A DNA stretch of 64,000 nt, taken from the NCBI GenBank assembly GCA_002389665.1, contig DGNO01000001.1:707564-771563 (forward strand), written 5' to 3'. The position numbers were made by a program, and so were the translations under genes. Each line of letters starts with the position of its first letter. The stretch's first letter is position 1. Positions 33,864-42,961 of the stretch are shown here, piece by piece. Source of the DNA: Rhodobiaceae bacterium UBA4490. Its GTDB lineage: Bacteria > Pseudomonadota > Alphaproteobacteria > Parvibaculales > Parvibaculaceae. Below the pieces are notes generated by a model, which saw only the letters and a list, made by a program, of their open reading frames with translations, did not search any database and was not told the origin of the DNA.

Positions 33864-35471
33864 TCACATCCTGAAGACGCCGAAGCGGGTTTCGGGAATG
33901 GGCGCGTTGAGCGAAGCGGAAAGGGAGAGCGCCATGACGCGGCGGGTTTCCTCCGGCGTGATGATGCCGTCATCCCAAAGCCGCGAGGTGGCGAAATATG
34001 GATGCCCCTCTTCCTCATATTGCCCGCGAATGGGCGCCTTGAAGGCGTCTTCGTCTTCCGCGCTCCAGCTTTCCCCGCGCGCTTCCATGCCGTCCCGCTT
34101 GACCGTGGCAAGGACGCTCGCCGCCTGCTCCCCGCCCATAACGGAGATGCGCGAATTCGGCCAGGCATAAAGGAAACGCGGCGAATAGGCCCGCCCGCAC
34201 ATGCCGTAATTGCCCGCGCCGTAAGAGCCGCCGACAAGCACGGTGAATTTCGGCACCTGAGCGGAGGCGACCGCCGTCACCATCTTCGCCCCGTCCTTGG
34301 CGATGCCGCCCGTTTCATATTGGCGGCCCACCATGAAGCCGGAAATGTTCTGCAGGAAAAGCAGCGGAATGCGCCGCTGGCAGCACAGCTCGATGAAATG
34401 CGCGGCTTTAAGCGCGGACTCCGAAAAGAGAATGCCGTTATTGGCGATGATGCCCACGGGATAACCGTGAATATGAGCAAAACCCGTCACCAGCGTCGTG
34501 CCGTAAAGCTTTTTGAATTCGTCGAATTCCGAACCATCCACCAGCCGGGCAATGACTTCGCGGATGTCATATTGGATGGAAAGCGAATAAGGCACGATGC
34601 CATTCAGCTCCGCCGGATCGTAAAGCGGCTCGCGCGGCGCGCTGAGCGGAATGGCAATGCTCTTCTTCCGGTTCAAAGTCGCAACAATGCGCCGCGTAAT
34701 GGCAAGCGCATGGGTGTCATCCTGGGCGTAATGGTCCGTCACGCCGCTTTTACGCGAATGAACGTCAGCCCCACCCAGATCCTCGGCGCTGACTACTTCA
34801 CCCGTCGCCGCTTTTACGAGCGGCGGGCCGCCCAGAAAGATCGTGCCCTGCTGGCGCACGATCACGGTCTCATCCGACATGGCCGGCACATAGGCCCCGC
34901 CCGCCGTGCACGAGCCCATAACCACCGCGATTTGCGGAATGCCCTTGGCGGACATATTGGCCTGGTTGAAAAAGATCCGCCCGAAATGCTCTTTATCCGG
35001 AAAGATGTCGGCCTGGTTCGGCAGGTTCGCGCCGCCCGAATCCACCAAATAGATGCAGGGCAGATGGTTCTGCAGCGCGACTTCCTGCGCGCGCAAATGC
35101 TTCTTCACCGTTTCAGGATAATAGGTGCCGCCCTTGATCGTCGCATCGTTGCAGACGATGACGCATTCCTGCCCCGAGACGCGGCCTATACCTGTGATAA
35201 TGCCTGCCGCATGAATGTCCCCGCCATAAAGCCCGTAGGCGGCCATGGGCGAAAGTTCGAGAAAAGGCGTGCCGGGATCGATCAATCCCATCACCCGTTC
35301 GCGCGGTAAAAGCTTGCCGCGTGAAACGTGGCGTTCACGTGAGCGCTGATCGCCGCCGCTTGCATGTTTTTCACGCTGGCGGGAAAGGTCTTCAAGAATC
35401 CCCTGCATGCTGGCAAGGTTTTCCTGATAACGTTCATCGCGGGTCGAGATGGAGCTTTTAAGAACGGCCAT
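33864..35471 (-). CDS. mccB: Methylcrotonyl-CoA carboxylase carboxyltransferase subunit
   Basis: A 535-residue carboxyltransferase beta subunit with two crotonase-fold halves. It has [19 protein letters not shown], the CoA-binding [19 protein letters not shown] and the C-terminal half [38 protein letters not shown], all typical of MCC beta and not of PccB. It moves carboxyl from biotin to 3-methylcrotonyl-CoA. Start ATG 35471 is ten bases after GGAGG; an ATG at 35480 would be one base from it and is unlikely. It is the first gene of mccB-mccA-DUF1489 and divergent from the SnoaL-like gene. Confidence 0.92.
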   Translation of the reverse strand: MAVLKSSISTRDERYQENLASMQGILEDLSRQREKHASGGDQRSRERHVSRGKLLPRERVMGLIDPGTPFLELSPMAAYGLYGGDIHAAGIITGIGRVSGQECVIVCNDATIKGGTYYPETVKKHLRAQEVALQNHLPCIYLVDSGGANLPNQADIFPDKEHFGRIFFNQANMSAKGIPQIAVVMGSCTAGGAYVPAMSDETVIVRQQGTIFLGGPPLVKAATGEVVSAEDLGGADVHSRKSGVTDHYAQDDTHALAITRRIVATLNRKKSIAIPLSAPREPLYDPAELNGIVPYSLSIQYDIREVIARLVDGSEFDEFKKLYGTTLVTGFAHIHGYPVGIIANNGILFSESALKAAHFIELCCQRRIPLLFLQNISGFMVGRQYETGGIAKDGAKMVTAVASAQVPKFTVLVGGSYGAGNYGMCGRAYSPRFLYAWPNSRISVMGGEQAASVLATVKRDGMEARGESWSAEDEDAFKAPIRGQYEEEGHPYFATSRLWDDGIITPEETRRVMALSLSASLNAPIPETRFGVFRM

Positions 35472-35556
35472 TTGCCGCATGCCTCCGTTTATCGTTCTGG
35501 CGGCGCGTGGTAGAATAGTTCGTGACACTAACTACTTTGGGGGGGAGCATAGCCAC

Positions 35557-35952
35557 ATGTTAGCTGAAGCCAAGACTTTTCTGGACCGCTGGCACGGGTA
35601 CATGAAAAAGCCCGATCCGGCTCTTCTGGACGGTTTGCTCGCCGAAAACGCCTCGATTTCCTCCCCCGCTTATTTCAAGCCCAAACAGTCTAAAGCCTAT
35701 GTGGCGGCCATTCTAACGGCGGTGAACGAGGGTTTCGAGGATTTCCGCTACACAAAAGAGTGGGTCGACGGGCGCGAGATGATTCTCGAATTCGAGGCGC
35801 GCATCGGCGAAACCCAGCTCAAGGGCATCGACCGGATCACGGTGGATGGCGAAGGCCGCCTTCAGCATATCGAAGTGCTGATCCGCCCCCTCAACGGCCT
35901 CATCGCTTTGGCCGAGCACGTCAAAGCCTGTCTTGCAAAGGAAGCTGCCTGA
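35557..35952 (+). CDS. SnoaL-like/NTF2-fold protein
   Basis: A 131-residue single-domain protein with the cone-shaped alpha+beta pattern of the SnoaL/NTF2 superfamily. An N-terminal helix (TFLDRWHGYMKKPDPALLDGLLAENASI) is followed by strands with DFRYTKEWVDGREMILEFEARIG and IDRITVDGEGRLQHIEVLIRP. Members are isomerases, hydrolases or ligand binders, so the function is open. A GGGGGGGAG ribosome binding site precedes the ATG. The esterase gene follows three bases after the stop, indicating one transcript. Confidence 0.8.
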   Translation: MLAEAKTFLDRWHGYMKKPDPALLDGLLAENASISSPAYFKPKQSKAYVAAILTAVNEGFEDFRYTKEWVDGREMILEFEARIGETQLKGIDRITVDGEGRLQHIEVLIRPLNGLIALAEHVKACLAKEAA

Positions 35953-35955
35953 CCC

Positions 35956-36930
35956 ATGCGCGCGCTTAAAATCATCGCCGTTACGCTTCTGATCGTCATC
36001 ATCGCCATCGGGGTGATGTATCAATATTACCTGGGCACCGACCTTGTGGCCGAGCCGCGCCTTGAAGGCGCGCTCACCGGCCACACGCTTGCCCATGGCG
36101 GCAAGGAGCGCAGCTACCGGCTCTATACACCGAAGGAAGTTGCCGCCGACCCGCCGGTGATTTTCGTGCTGCACGGCTCGGACGGAGACGGAGACCGCAT
36201 CCGCGCGCTGACCGCCTATGAGTTCGACAAGATCGCCGATACCCATGGCGCGCTCGTCGTTTATCCGGACGGCTATGAGCGGCACTGGAACGATTGCCGC
36301 GCGGCGGGCCCTTACGCGGCGAATGAGGAAAATATCGACGATGTGGGCTTTCTGCTGGCCATTGCCGAAAAGCACGGGAGCCCGCATGGCACGCCCAAGC
36401 TCTTTGCCACCGGCCTTTCGAATGGCGGGCACATGGCCTACCGGCTGGCGCTCGAAGTGCCCGAAGCCATGACCGGCATTGCCGCCATTGCCGCAAATCT
36501 GCCCGCAGAGAGCAATATGGACTGCACCGAACAGCCGGGCAGCACGGCGGTGCTGGTGATGAACGGCACGGCGGACCCAGTCAATCCTTATGCGGGCGGC
36601 ACTGTTTCGCTTTTCGGCACGGGCAACCGGGGCATGGTGCTTTCCACCGAAGCCACGACCGAGTTCTGGGCAAAGAAAGCCGGTCAGGACACCACCATAG
36701 CCGTTCACTACGACGACACGGTGGACGATGGCACACGGGCCGCGGAAATCGCCTGGAAAGACCCCGGCAAACCGCCGGTCGCCAATCTGACGCTGATCGG
36801 CGGCGGCCACACGATCCCGCATCCCGATCAGCGCATGCCGCGCCTCCTCGGCCCCACCGCCCATGACATTAACGGGCCGGAAGAAATCTGGAAGTTCTTC
36901 GAGGAAGCGATGGCCGCGCGCGGCGATTAA
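35956..36930 (+). CDS. Membrane-anchored esterase, PHB-depolymerase/LpqC-like
   Basis: A 324-residue alpha/beta hydrolase. An N-terminal hydrophobic helix (IIAVTLLIVIIAIGVMY, ~5-23) would anchor it facing the periplasm. The oxyanion-hole segment VIFVLHGSDGDGD is near residue 68, the nucleophile Ser155 is in GLSNGGHM, and a late His is in LIGGGHTIPH. Family members cleave polyhydroxybutyrate oligomers, feruloyl or acetyl-xylan esters; the substrate is unknown. It runs on from the SnoaL-like gene, and its stop overlaps the convergent methyltransferase stop. Confidence 0.85.
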   Translation: MRALKIIAVTLLIVIIAIGVMYQYYLGTDLVAEPRLEGALTGHTLAHGGKERSYRLYTPKEVAADPPVIFVLHGSDGDGDRIRALTAYEFDKIADTHGALVVYPDGYERHWNDCRAAGPYAANEENIDDVGFLLAIAEKHGSPHGTPKLFATGLSNGGHMAYRLALEVPEAMTGIAAIAANLPAESNMDCTEQPGSTAVLVMNGTADPVNPYAGGTVSLFGTGNRGMVLSTEATTEFWAKKAGQDTTIAVHYDDTVDDGTRAAEIAWKDPGKPPVANLTLIGGGHTIPHPDQRMPRLLGPTAHDINGPEEIWKFFEEAMAARGD

Positions 36931-37727
36931 GCGTTCTTGCTTGCAAGCAGCGTATAGGAGAGCGGGAACTGTGCGTCCCGCTCTTCGTATTTGTGCCAGG
37001 CAACAGCAATGTCATGGGCATATTCTTCGAAATGCCGGATGACGAAACCCGCCCCGATCACTGCATTGAAAACATCCGACAGCGGGTGCGGGAAAGAATA
37101 ATGCACCGCGCCCTCATAGGCCTGCCCGCTCCAGTAATCGAGCCCGTCCGCTTCGGCAAAAGGTTCCCGGCGGAAATAAGAATGGACGGGCGTGAAGGCC
37201 GCCTCCCCTTCAAGCCCCGGCTCGAACATGTCGATGATGGGGTGCTTGTCATAGAGGAAAAGCTGGCCGCCCGGCGCGGCAAGACGGGCCGCCACCGCGA
37301 AGAAAGCGGCAAGGTCCGGCATCCAGCAGAGCGCGCCGATGGAGATATAAATGAGATCGAAAGCGCCGTCATGTTCCGGCCCGATCTCGTAAATGTCGCT
37401 GGCGATAAATTCCGCCTCGGCGCCGGCCGCTGCCTTCAGCTCGTTTGCCTGGGCAATGAATTCAGCCGAGATGTCGAAACCGGCACAGCCGCGCGCGCCC
37501 AGCGCTTCAAGCGATAAAAGCTCGCGGCCATTATTGCAGCAAAGCTGGGCAACGCGCTTGCCGGCAATGCCGGCGCGGGTCAGAAGCGCGGTTTCGGTGG
37601 CATCGAGACACGAAAAACCGGGCGTGCGGAACGAGGCAAGAAGGCGTTCCTGATTATGCCTGGCATGATAAGGCGCCGCCTCGTCCCAGGCCTTGGCGTT
37701 AGCCGCCGTGATCTCCGCGCGTTCCAT
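36927..37727 (-). CDS. Class I SAM-dependent methyltransferase
   Basis: A 266-residue cytosolic methyltransferase. Motif I is RVAQLCCNNGRELLSL (~58-73, GxG replaced by CCNNGRE, a known variant), motif II GARGCAGFDISAEFI, motif III AEFIASDIYEI, and motif IV FDLIYISIGALCWM. The C-terminal part is rich in aromatics. The substrate is unknown, perhaps a small molecule. It starts three bases after the thiolase stop on the same strand, so the two are likely one transcript. Stop codons of this gene and the convergent esterase share bases. Confidence 0.85.
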   Translation of the reverse strand: MERAEITAANAKAWDEAAPYHARHNQERLLASFRTPGFSCLDATETALLTRAGIAGKRVAQLCCNNGRELLSLEALGARGCAGFDISAEFIAQANELKAAAGAEAEFIASDIYEIGPEHDGAFDLIYISIGALCWMPDLAAFFAVAARLAAPGGQLFLYDKHPIIDMFEPGLEGEAAFTPVHSYFRREPFAEADGLDYWSGQAYEGAVHYSFPHPLSDVFNAVIGAGFVIRHFEEYAHDIAVAWHKYEERDAQFPLSYTLLASKNA

Positions 37728-37730
37728 CCA

Positions 37731-38924
37731 TTATTGCAGCCGTTCCACCGCAAGGGCCACGGCTTCGCCGCCGCCAATGCACAAGGAAGCCACACCTTTC
37801 TTGGCATCGCGCTTTTCAAGCGCGTTGAGCAGGGTCACGAGAATGCGCGCGCCCGACGCGCCGATGGGATGACCGAGGGCGCAGGCGCCGCCGAACACAT
37901 TCACCTTGTCATGAGGCAGATCGAGCTCCTGCATCGCCGCCATGGTGACGCAGGCAAAGGCTTCGTTGATCTCGTAAAGATCGACGTCACCCGCACTCCA
38001 ACCCGTGCGCTCCAGAAGCTTTTTCATGGCGCCCACCGGCGCGGTGGTGAACCAGGCCGGTTCCTGCGCATGGCCGGCCTGCCCTCGAATGGCGGCAAGC
38101 GGCGTCAGCCCGCGCTTTTCCGCTTCCGACAGGCGCATGAGAACGAGCGCGGCGGCCCCGTCCGAAATGGAGCTGGAATTTGCCGCCGTCACCGTGCCGT
38201 CCTTGGCGAAGGCAGGCTTCAGATTCGGGATCTTGGAGGGGTCGGCTTTCAGCGGCTGCTCGTCGTCTTTCACCACGCTTTCGCCTTTGCGGGTCTTCAC
38301 CGTTACTTGCGCAATTTCCGGCGCGAAAGAACCGTCCTTCGTTGCTTTTTGTGCGCGGGTGAGCGACTCGATGGCGTAAGCGTCCTGCGCCTCGCGGGTG
38401 AACTGATAATGCTGCGAGGTCGCCTCGGCGAAAACGCCCATGGCCGTGCCTTCATACGCGTCTTCCAGCCCGTCGAGGAACATGTGATCCTTCACCTCGC
38501 CGTGGCCCATGCGCATGCCCCCGCGAGCATTGGGCAGGAGGTACGGCGCATTGGTCATGCTTTCCATGCCGCCCGCGATCATCACCTCGCCCCGGCCGAG
38601 CGCGATGGCGTCATGCGCCAGCATCACCGCTTTGAGGCCCGAGCCGCAGACCTTGTTAATGGTCGAGCAGGCCGTGCCGTCTTCGAGGCCCGCATTGCGG
38701 ATCGCCTGGCGGCCCGGCGCCTGCTTGGCGCCTGCGGGCAGCACACAGCCCATGAACGCTTCATCCACATCGCCAGCGCCCAGCTTTGCCCGCGACACGG
38801 CTTCCTTCACCGCGATGGTGCCGAGCTCAGGGCCCGAAAGCGGCGCCAGAGCTCCCTGAAACCCGCCCATCGGCGTGCGCGCGGCAGAGACGATGACGAT
38901 CGGATCGCGTTCGGACTGGGACAT
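37731..38924 (-). CDS. Acetyl-CoA C-acyltransferase (thiolase)
   Basis: A 397-residue thiolase II. The acylated nucleophile Cys93 is in NKVCGSGLK, the NEAFA motif lies near 316, and CALGHPIGASGARI and the second catalytic Cys in SLCIGGGEA are near the C-terminus. It cleaves acetoacetyl-CoA or 3-ketoacyl-CoA, or makes acetoacetyl-CoA in reverse. Neighbouring mcc and ivd genes suggest use in leucine and fatty-acid breakdown. No phaB is present. The ATG at 38924 was preferred over the upstream TTG because a GAGG lies nine bases before it. Confidence 0.92.
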   Translation of the reverse strand: MSQSERDPIVIVSAARTPMGGFQGALAPLSGPELGTIAVKEAVSRAKLGAGDVDEAFMGCVLPAGAKQAPGRQAIRNAGLEDGTACSTINKVCGSGLKAVMLAHDAIALGRGEVMIAGGMESMTNAPYLLPNARGGMRMGHGEVKDHMFLDGLEDAYEGTAMGVFAEATSQHYQFTREAQDAYAIESLTRAQKATKDGSFAPEIAQVTVKTRKGESVVKDDEQPLKADPSKIPNLKPAFAKDGTVTAANSSSISDGAAALVLMRLSEAEKRGLTPLAAIRGQAGHAQEPAWFTTAPVGAMKKLLERTGWSAGDVDLYEINEAFACVTMAAMQELDLPHDKVNVFGGACALGHPIGASGARILVTLLNALEKRDAKKGVASLCIGGGEAVALAVERLQ

Positions 38925-39002
38925 ATGCAAACCTCACTGATATGGTCGGTACCGTTTGGGGCGAGACCCTACACCAAAAAATAAAAAAGAGGGAGAGCGG
39001 GG

Positions 39003-39890
39003 TTGGAGAGCTTTCTTCACGATTTAAGCTGGGTGCTGCCGCTGCGCAGCGACATGGCGACGCCGGTGTTCCAAGCCTTCACCTGGGCCGGATACACCAC
39101 GTTTTACATCATTCTTCTGGCGCTCGGGTACTGGATGCTGGGCAAGACGGTGTTCGCCCGGCTTGCCGTGCTGGTCGGCATTTCCGCATTGATCAATGCA
39201 TTTTTGAAGGACTTCTGGCAGGACCCGCGCCCAGCAGATGCCTTCCGCCTCGACCATGCAGTGGGCGAATCCTACGGCATGCCCTCGGGCCATGCCCAGG
39301 TGTCGCTCACGACCTGGGGCTTTCTGGCGCTGAGTGTCCGCCAGACCTGGGCCTGGATCGGCGCAGGCATCATGATTGCCGGGATCGCCTTTTCCCGGCT
39401 CTATCTCGGCGTTCACGATGTGGAGGACATTCTGGCGGGCTGGGCCATCGGGATTGTGGTACTGGGCGCTTTCGTCTGGTTCCTGCGGGCCCATGATCAC
39501 CGCTGGCACAATCTGCATTGGAGCTTCCAGCTCGTGCTGCTGGCCATTCTGCATGGGGCGGCCTGGTTCTTCTGGCCGGGCGGGCCGAGCGAGGCTTTTG
39601 CCATTTGCGCGCTGCTGGCCGGCTGGTGGCTGGCGGTCCTTGCGGACAAGAACTTCATCGCCTTTCAGCCCCGGAGCGAATGGTGGGCACGCGGCCTTTC
39701 GGGCCTTGTCGGCATCATCGGGCTCTTCGCGCTCTCGGCCGCCTGGGGGAAAGCCGCCGCGGCCATCGGCCTTGGCGACATTGCGGCAGGTTACCTGCGC
39801 ACGCTCATCATCGCGCTTTATATCGGGGCGATTGCGCCGCCGCTCTTTCAGCTCATGCGCCTTGCCGAAAGGAAACCGGAGGCCGCCTAA
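39003..39890 (+). CDS. PAP2-family membrane phosphatase
   Basis: A 295-residue membrane protein with the three PAP2 motifs: KDFWQDPRP (~74-82), GMPSGH (~97-102) with the catalytic His, and SRLYLGVHDVEDILAG (~136-151) with the nucleophilic His. These enzymes dephosphorylate lipid phosphates such as undecaprenyl pyrophosphate or phosphatidate. About three extra hydrophobic helices follow the PAP2 core. The start appears to be TTG at 39003 behind GGGAGAGCGGGG; the next ATG (39054) would shorten the first helix region. Confidence 0.88.
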   Translation: MESFLHDLSWVLPLRSDMATPVFQAFTWAGYTTFYIILLALGYWMLGKTVFARLAVLVGISALINAFLKDFWQDPRPADAFRLDHAVGESYGMPSGHAQVSLTTWGFLALSVRQTWAWIGAGIMIAGIAFSRLYLGVHDVEDILAGWAIGIVVLGAFVWFLRAHDHRWHNLHWSFQLVLLAILHGAAWFFWPGGPSEAFAICALLAGWWLAVLADKNFIAFQPRSEWWARGLSGLVGIIGLFALSAAWGKAAAAIGLGDIAAGYLRTLIIALYIGAIAPPLFQLMRLAERKPEAA

Positions 39891-40663
39891 CGCGACCTCA
39901 CCACAAGATGCTGCCTTGCCGTGCCGAAATAGCCGCTCTTATCGGCGAGCTTACCCATGGCAAGGCAGCCCCCTTCCTCATCGAGCCAGCTTTCCGCATC
40001 GAGCAATACCCACTCGCCTTCCGGATAGCGGATAAGATCGATGGTGAGGTCCGCATTCACGAAGGTCCATTTCGTGAAATCGAGCGCCGAGGATTGGCCG
40101 TTGCAGAAATCCCCGCTCGCCACCGCGCGCATGAGCGGGCTAATTTCCTCGCCCTCCATCATCGGCCGCACAAAGCGGTACCAGACCGCGGCGGGGCCCG
40201 GCTCAAGAAATGAGCCCTTGGCCTGACGCACCCAAAGCCCGTTCACAAAGGGGCTCGTGCCGGAAAAGACCCCCGTCTCCTCGGGAATGTCATCGGCATA
40301 GGGAAGCTCCAGCGCAGGCGGCTGGCTCAGCGCGGGCGTATCGACCTTCTGCTTGCGCACGGCAAGCACGCTGGCGCAGACGGTCTCTTTCCCGCCTTGC
40401 ACGATACGGATATCGAGCACCTTGATCTGCCGTCCCTCACGGATCGGCGTGATGCGCAGATCCATCGGCGCAATCGGCACCGGGCGCATCAGATCGATGG
40501 TCAGCCGCGAGACGAGAAAATCCTCATCGCCGATATAGCGCTCCGCCGCCCGCGCGATCAGCGAGGACGGGGCCGAGCCGTGCTGCATGCCGGGGTCCCA
40601 AGGCCCTGCCGCATCGGAGGTGGGTATGATGAGATTATTCTCTTCGGAAAAAATCGCGCGCAT
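39887..40663 (-). CDS. Acyl-CoA thioesterase-like (double hot-dog) protein
   Basis: A 258-residue protein resembling the TesB-like/thioesterase-superfamily double hot-dog group. The N-terminal half has GPWDPGMQHGSAPSSLIARAAE and LTIDLMRPVPIAP; the C-terminal half has SGDFCNGQSSALDFTKWTFVNADLTIDL. It would hydrolyse acyl-CoA esters; chain length is unknown. Start ATG 40663 has AAGGAGT nine bases upstream. The stop overlaps the PAP2 stop by four bases (convergent). ivd ends at 40768, upstream on the same strand. Confidence 0.8.
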   Translation of the reverse strand: MRAIFSEENNLIIPTSDAAGPWDPGMQHGSAPSSLIARAAERYIGDEDFLVSRLTIDLMRPVPIAPMDLRITPIREGRQIKVLDIRIVQGGKETVCASVLAVRKQKVDTPALSQPPALELPYADDIPEETGVFSGTSPFVNGLWVRQAKGSFLEPGPAAVWYRFVRPMMEGEEISPLMRAVASGDFCNGQSSALDFTKWTFVNADLTIDLIRYPEGEWVLLDAESWLDEEGGCLAMGKLADKSGYFGTARQHLVVRSR

Positions 40664-40736
40664 GAGCACTCCTTGCCGGTTTATGCCGGTCTTATTTGGG
40701 CAAGCGGAGAGAAGAAACAACTATTTGCGAGGTAAG

Positions 40737-40752
40737 CGCAAAGCGCTTTGCG
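40737..40752. promoter_or_regulatory. 16-bp perfect palindrome between ivd and the thioesterase
   Basis: CGCAAAGCGCTTTGCG, followed on the plus strand by TTTTCC, lies between the ivd stop (40768) and the thioesterase start (40663). It may be an operator for the thioesterase gene or the base of an ivd terminator; no T-run follows it in the ivd direction, which favours an operator. Confidence 0.35.
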
Positions 40753-40767
40753 TTTTCCTGCCGTTCC

Positions 40768-41937
40768 TCACGCCGTTTCGCTGAAGAGCTCTCGGCCGAT
40801 CAGCATGCGGCGGATTTCGCTGGTGCCCGCGCCGATTTCATAAAGCTTGGCATCACGCAGAAGGCGGCCCGTCGGATATTCGTTGATATAGCCGTTGCCG
40901 CCCAGCGCCTGAATGGCTTCGAGCGCCATCCATGTCGCTTTTTCCGCCGAATAAAGAATGGCGGCCGCCGCATCCTTGCGTGTCGTCTCGCCCCGGTCGC
41001 ATGCCTTTGCCACTGCATACACATAGGCGCGGGCTGCATTCATGACCGTGTACATATCCGCGACCTTGCCTTGCATGAGCTGAAACTCGCCAATGGCCTG
41101 GCCGAACTGTTTGCGCTCATGCAGATAGGGCACCACCGCATCCATGCAGGCGCGCATAATGCCGAGCGGACCGCCGGAAAGCACGACGCGCTCATAATCG
41201 AGCCCGCTCATCAGCACGCGCACGCCTTCATTCAGCTTGCCGAGAATATTTTCTTCCGGCACTTCGCAATCCTGAAAGACAAGCTCGCAAGTGTTGGAGC
41301 CGCGCATACCGAGCTTGTCGAGCTTCTGCGCCGTGGAAAATCCTTTAAACCCTTTCTCGATGAGAAAAGCCGTGATGCCGCGCGGTCCGGCATCCGGCTC
41401 CGTCTTGGCATAGACGACCAGCGTATCCGCATCCGGGCCGTTGGTGATCCACATCTTGTTGCCGTTCAGCACATAGCGATCACCCTTTTTGTCGGCGCGC
41501 AGCTTCATGGAAACAACATCGGAGCCGGCGCCCGGCTCGCTCATGGCCAGCGCGCCGATATGTTCACCGGAGACGAGCTTCGGCAGATATTTCTGCTTCT
41601 GCGCTTCGGTGCCCATGCGGCGGATCTGATTGACGCAGAGATTGGAATGAGCGCCGTAGGAAAGGCCGACACTCGCCGAGCCGCGGCTGATCTCTTCCAT
41701 CGCCACGACGTGCTCGAGATAGCCCATGGCCGAACCGCCATATTCCTCTTCCACCGTCACGCCGAGAAGACCGAGCCCGCCCAGTTCACGCCAAAGCTCT
41801 TTCGGGAATTCATTCGTGCGGTCGATATCAGCTGCGCGCGGGGCAATCTTGTCTTGAGAAAAATTATGTGCCGTCTCGCGCAGCATGTCGGCGGTATCGC
41901 CGAGATCGAAATTGAGTGAAGGATAAGCTGCGCTCAT
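40768..41937 (-). CDS. ivd: Isovaleryl-CoA dehydrogenase
   Basis: A 389-residue FAD-dependent acyl-CoA dehydrogenase with the IVD-specific [15 protein letters not shown], the FAD/substrate segments [16 protein letters not shown] and [18 protein letters not shown], the catalytic glutamate region [14 protein letters not shown] and the C-terminal [29 protein letters not shown]. It oxidises isovaleryl-CoA to 3-methylcrotonyl-CoA, the substrate of MccAB, passing electrons to ETF. It lies downstream of the kelch gene on the same strand, with 57 bp between. Confidence 0.94.
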   Translation of the reverse strand: MSAAYPSLNFDLGDTADMLRETAHNFSQDKIAPRAADIDRTNEFPKELWRELGGLGLLGVTVEEEYGGSAMGYLEHVVAMEEISRGSASVGLSYGAHSNLCVNQIRRMGTEAQKQKYLPKLVSGEHIGALAMSEPGAGSDVVSMKLRADKKGDRYVLNGNKMWITNGPDADTLVVYAKTEPDAGPRGITAFLIEKGFKGFSTAQKLDKLGMRGSNTCELVFQDCEVPEENILGKLNEGVRVLMSGLDYERVVLSGGPLGIMRACMDAVVPYLHERKQFGQAIGEFQLMQGKVADMYTVMNAARAYVYAVAKACDRGETTRKDAAAAILYSAEKATWMALEAIQALGGNGYINEYPTGRLLRDAKLYEIGAGTSEIRRMLIGRELFSETA

Positions 41938-41994
41938 CGGAATATTCTCCCGTTCGTCTGAAATGCGTGAAGCTGTGTACCAGCTTGCTTGTGA

Positions 41995-42939
41995 TTAAGG
42001 GCGGTAGCGGTTGACGCTATCCGTCTCCGTAAAGACCGTGTAAAAACCCGGGCCCGAGGCGCCGCCGATGGCGACCACCCCGCCCCTTCCCGGCACCAGG
42101 AGAAGACCATGGCGCGGTGTCGGCAGCGGCGCATCCTCACGCCATTTGCGCCCCTCTGGGCCAAGCACATAATGGGTTGCATGGGTTTGCGGAGGTGAGG
42201 CCTGCTCGCCGCCCACTACGTGAATATTCTCACCGAAAACGGCAGCCGCGTGTCCCGCCCGCGCCGCGGGAAGCGCCGGGCCTTCGCTCCAGCGCCCCGC
42301 TTCCACGTCGTAAATATCGACGCGGCCCGTTATCTGACCGTTCGCCAAGCGCCCGCCGATCGCATAGAGCTTGCCCTTATGCGCCACAAGCGCGAGGCCC
42401 GAGCGGGGCTGCGGCAGGGGCGCAGAAAGGACGGACCATTTTTCCGTTCCCGGATCGTAAACCAGAACGCTTGCCGCGCTGCCGCCCTCACCGCCGACAA
42501 CATAAAGCTTACCGCCGAGCGCGGCCATGCCATGCCAGGCGCGGGGTGCCGGCATGTCCGGCCCGCTGACCCAGAAGCCGAGCGAAGGATCGAGCACCCA
42601 GAGGCTTGCATTATCCGCGCCCTTGCTCTCTTTCAGGTAGCCGCCGGAAAGATAAATCAGCCCGCCGAGGCTTGCCATGGCGCCCTGCTGCACCCCTTCG
42701 GGAAGCGCCGGGCCCGAGCGCCAGATGTCGCCCAGCATGTCGTAAATCTCGACGCTGTTCTGCGGCGCGGTAATGCCGGCGCCGCCCGCGACATAAATGT
42801 CTTCGCCGCGCACGGCAGCTGATGAGAAAGCGCGGGCATTGTTCATCGGCACGCCGTCCTGCCATGCGCCGGCAAGCGCGGCAGGGGCGCTTGCCAAGCT
42901 CACGAGCACGAGAGACGTAATCACACTTGCCAAACGCAT
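41995..42939 (-). CDS. Exported kelch-repeat beta-propeller protein
   Basis: A 314-residue secreted protein. The signal peptide is MRLASVITSLVLVSLASAPAA, cleaved near ALA-G (residue 23). Six kelch motifs, each with a Gly-Gly pair after a strand, are visible as VAGGAGI, LSGGYL, VVGGEGG, AIGGRL, VVGGEQA and AIGGASG, giving one six-bladed propeller. There is no catalytic signature; similarity to N-acetylneuraminate epimerase-type kelch proteins is only structural. Role unknown. A GGAGAATGTG element precedes the ATG. It follows mgtE by 22 bp and precedes ivd, all on the minus strand. Confidence 0.82.
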   Translation of the reverse strand: MRLASVITSLVLVSLASAPAALAGAWQDGVPMNNARAFSSAAVRGEDIYVAGGAGITAPQNSVEIYDMLGDIWRSGPALPEGVQQGAMASLGGLIYLSGGYLKESKGADNASLWVLDPSLGFWVSGPDMPAPRAWHGMAALGGKLYVVGGEGGSAASVLVYDPGTEKWSVLSAPLPQPRSGLALVAHKGKLYAIGGRLANGQITGRVDIYDVEAGRWSEGPALPAARAGHAAAVFGENIHVVGGEQASPPQTHATHYVLGPEGRKWREDAPLPTPRHGLLLVPGRGGVVAIGGASGPGFYTVFTETDSVNRYRP

Positions 42940-42961
42940 CACATTCTCCTTCCGCCCGCGC

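Noticed and set aside
32775..35309. An 844-codon open frame on the plus strand opposite mccA and mccB
   Set aside because: It lies antisense to two clearly conserved carboxylase genes; high-GC codon usage opens such shadow frames. The protein is His/Arg/Gly-rich without recognisable domains or a ribosome binding site.
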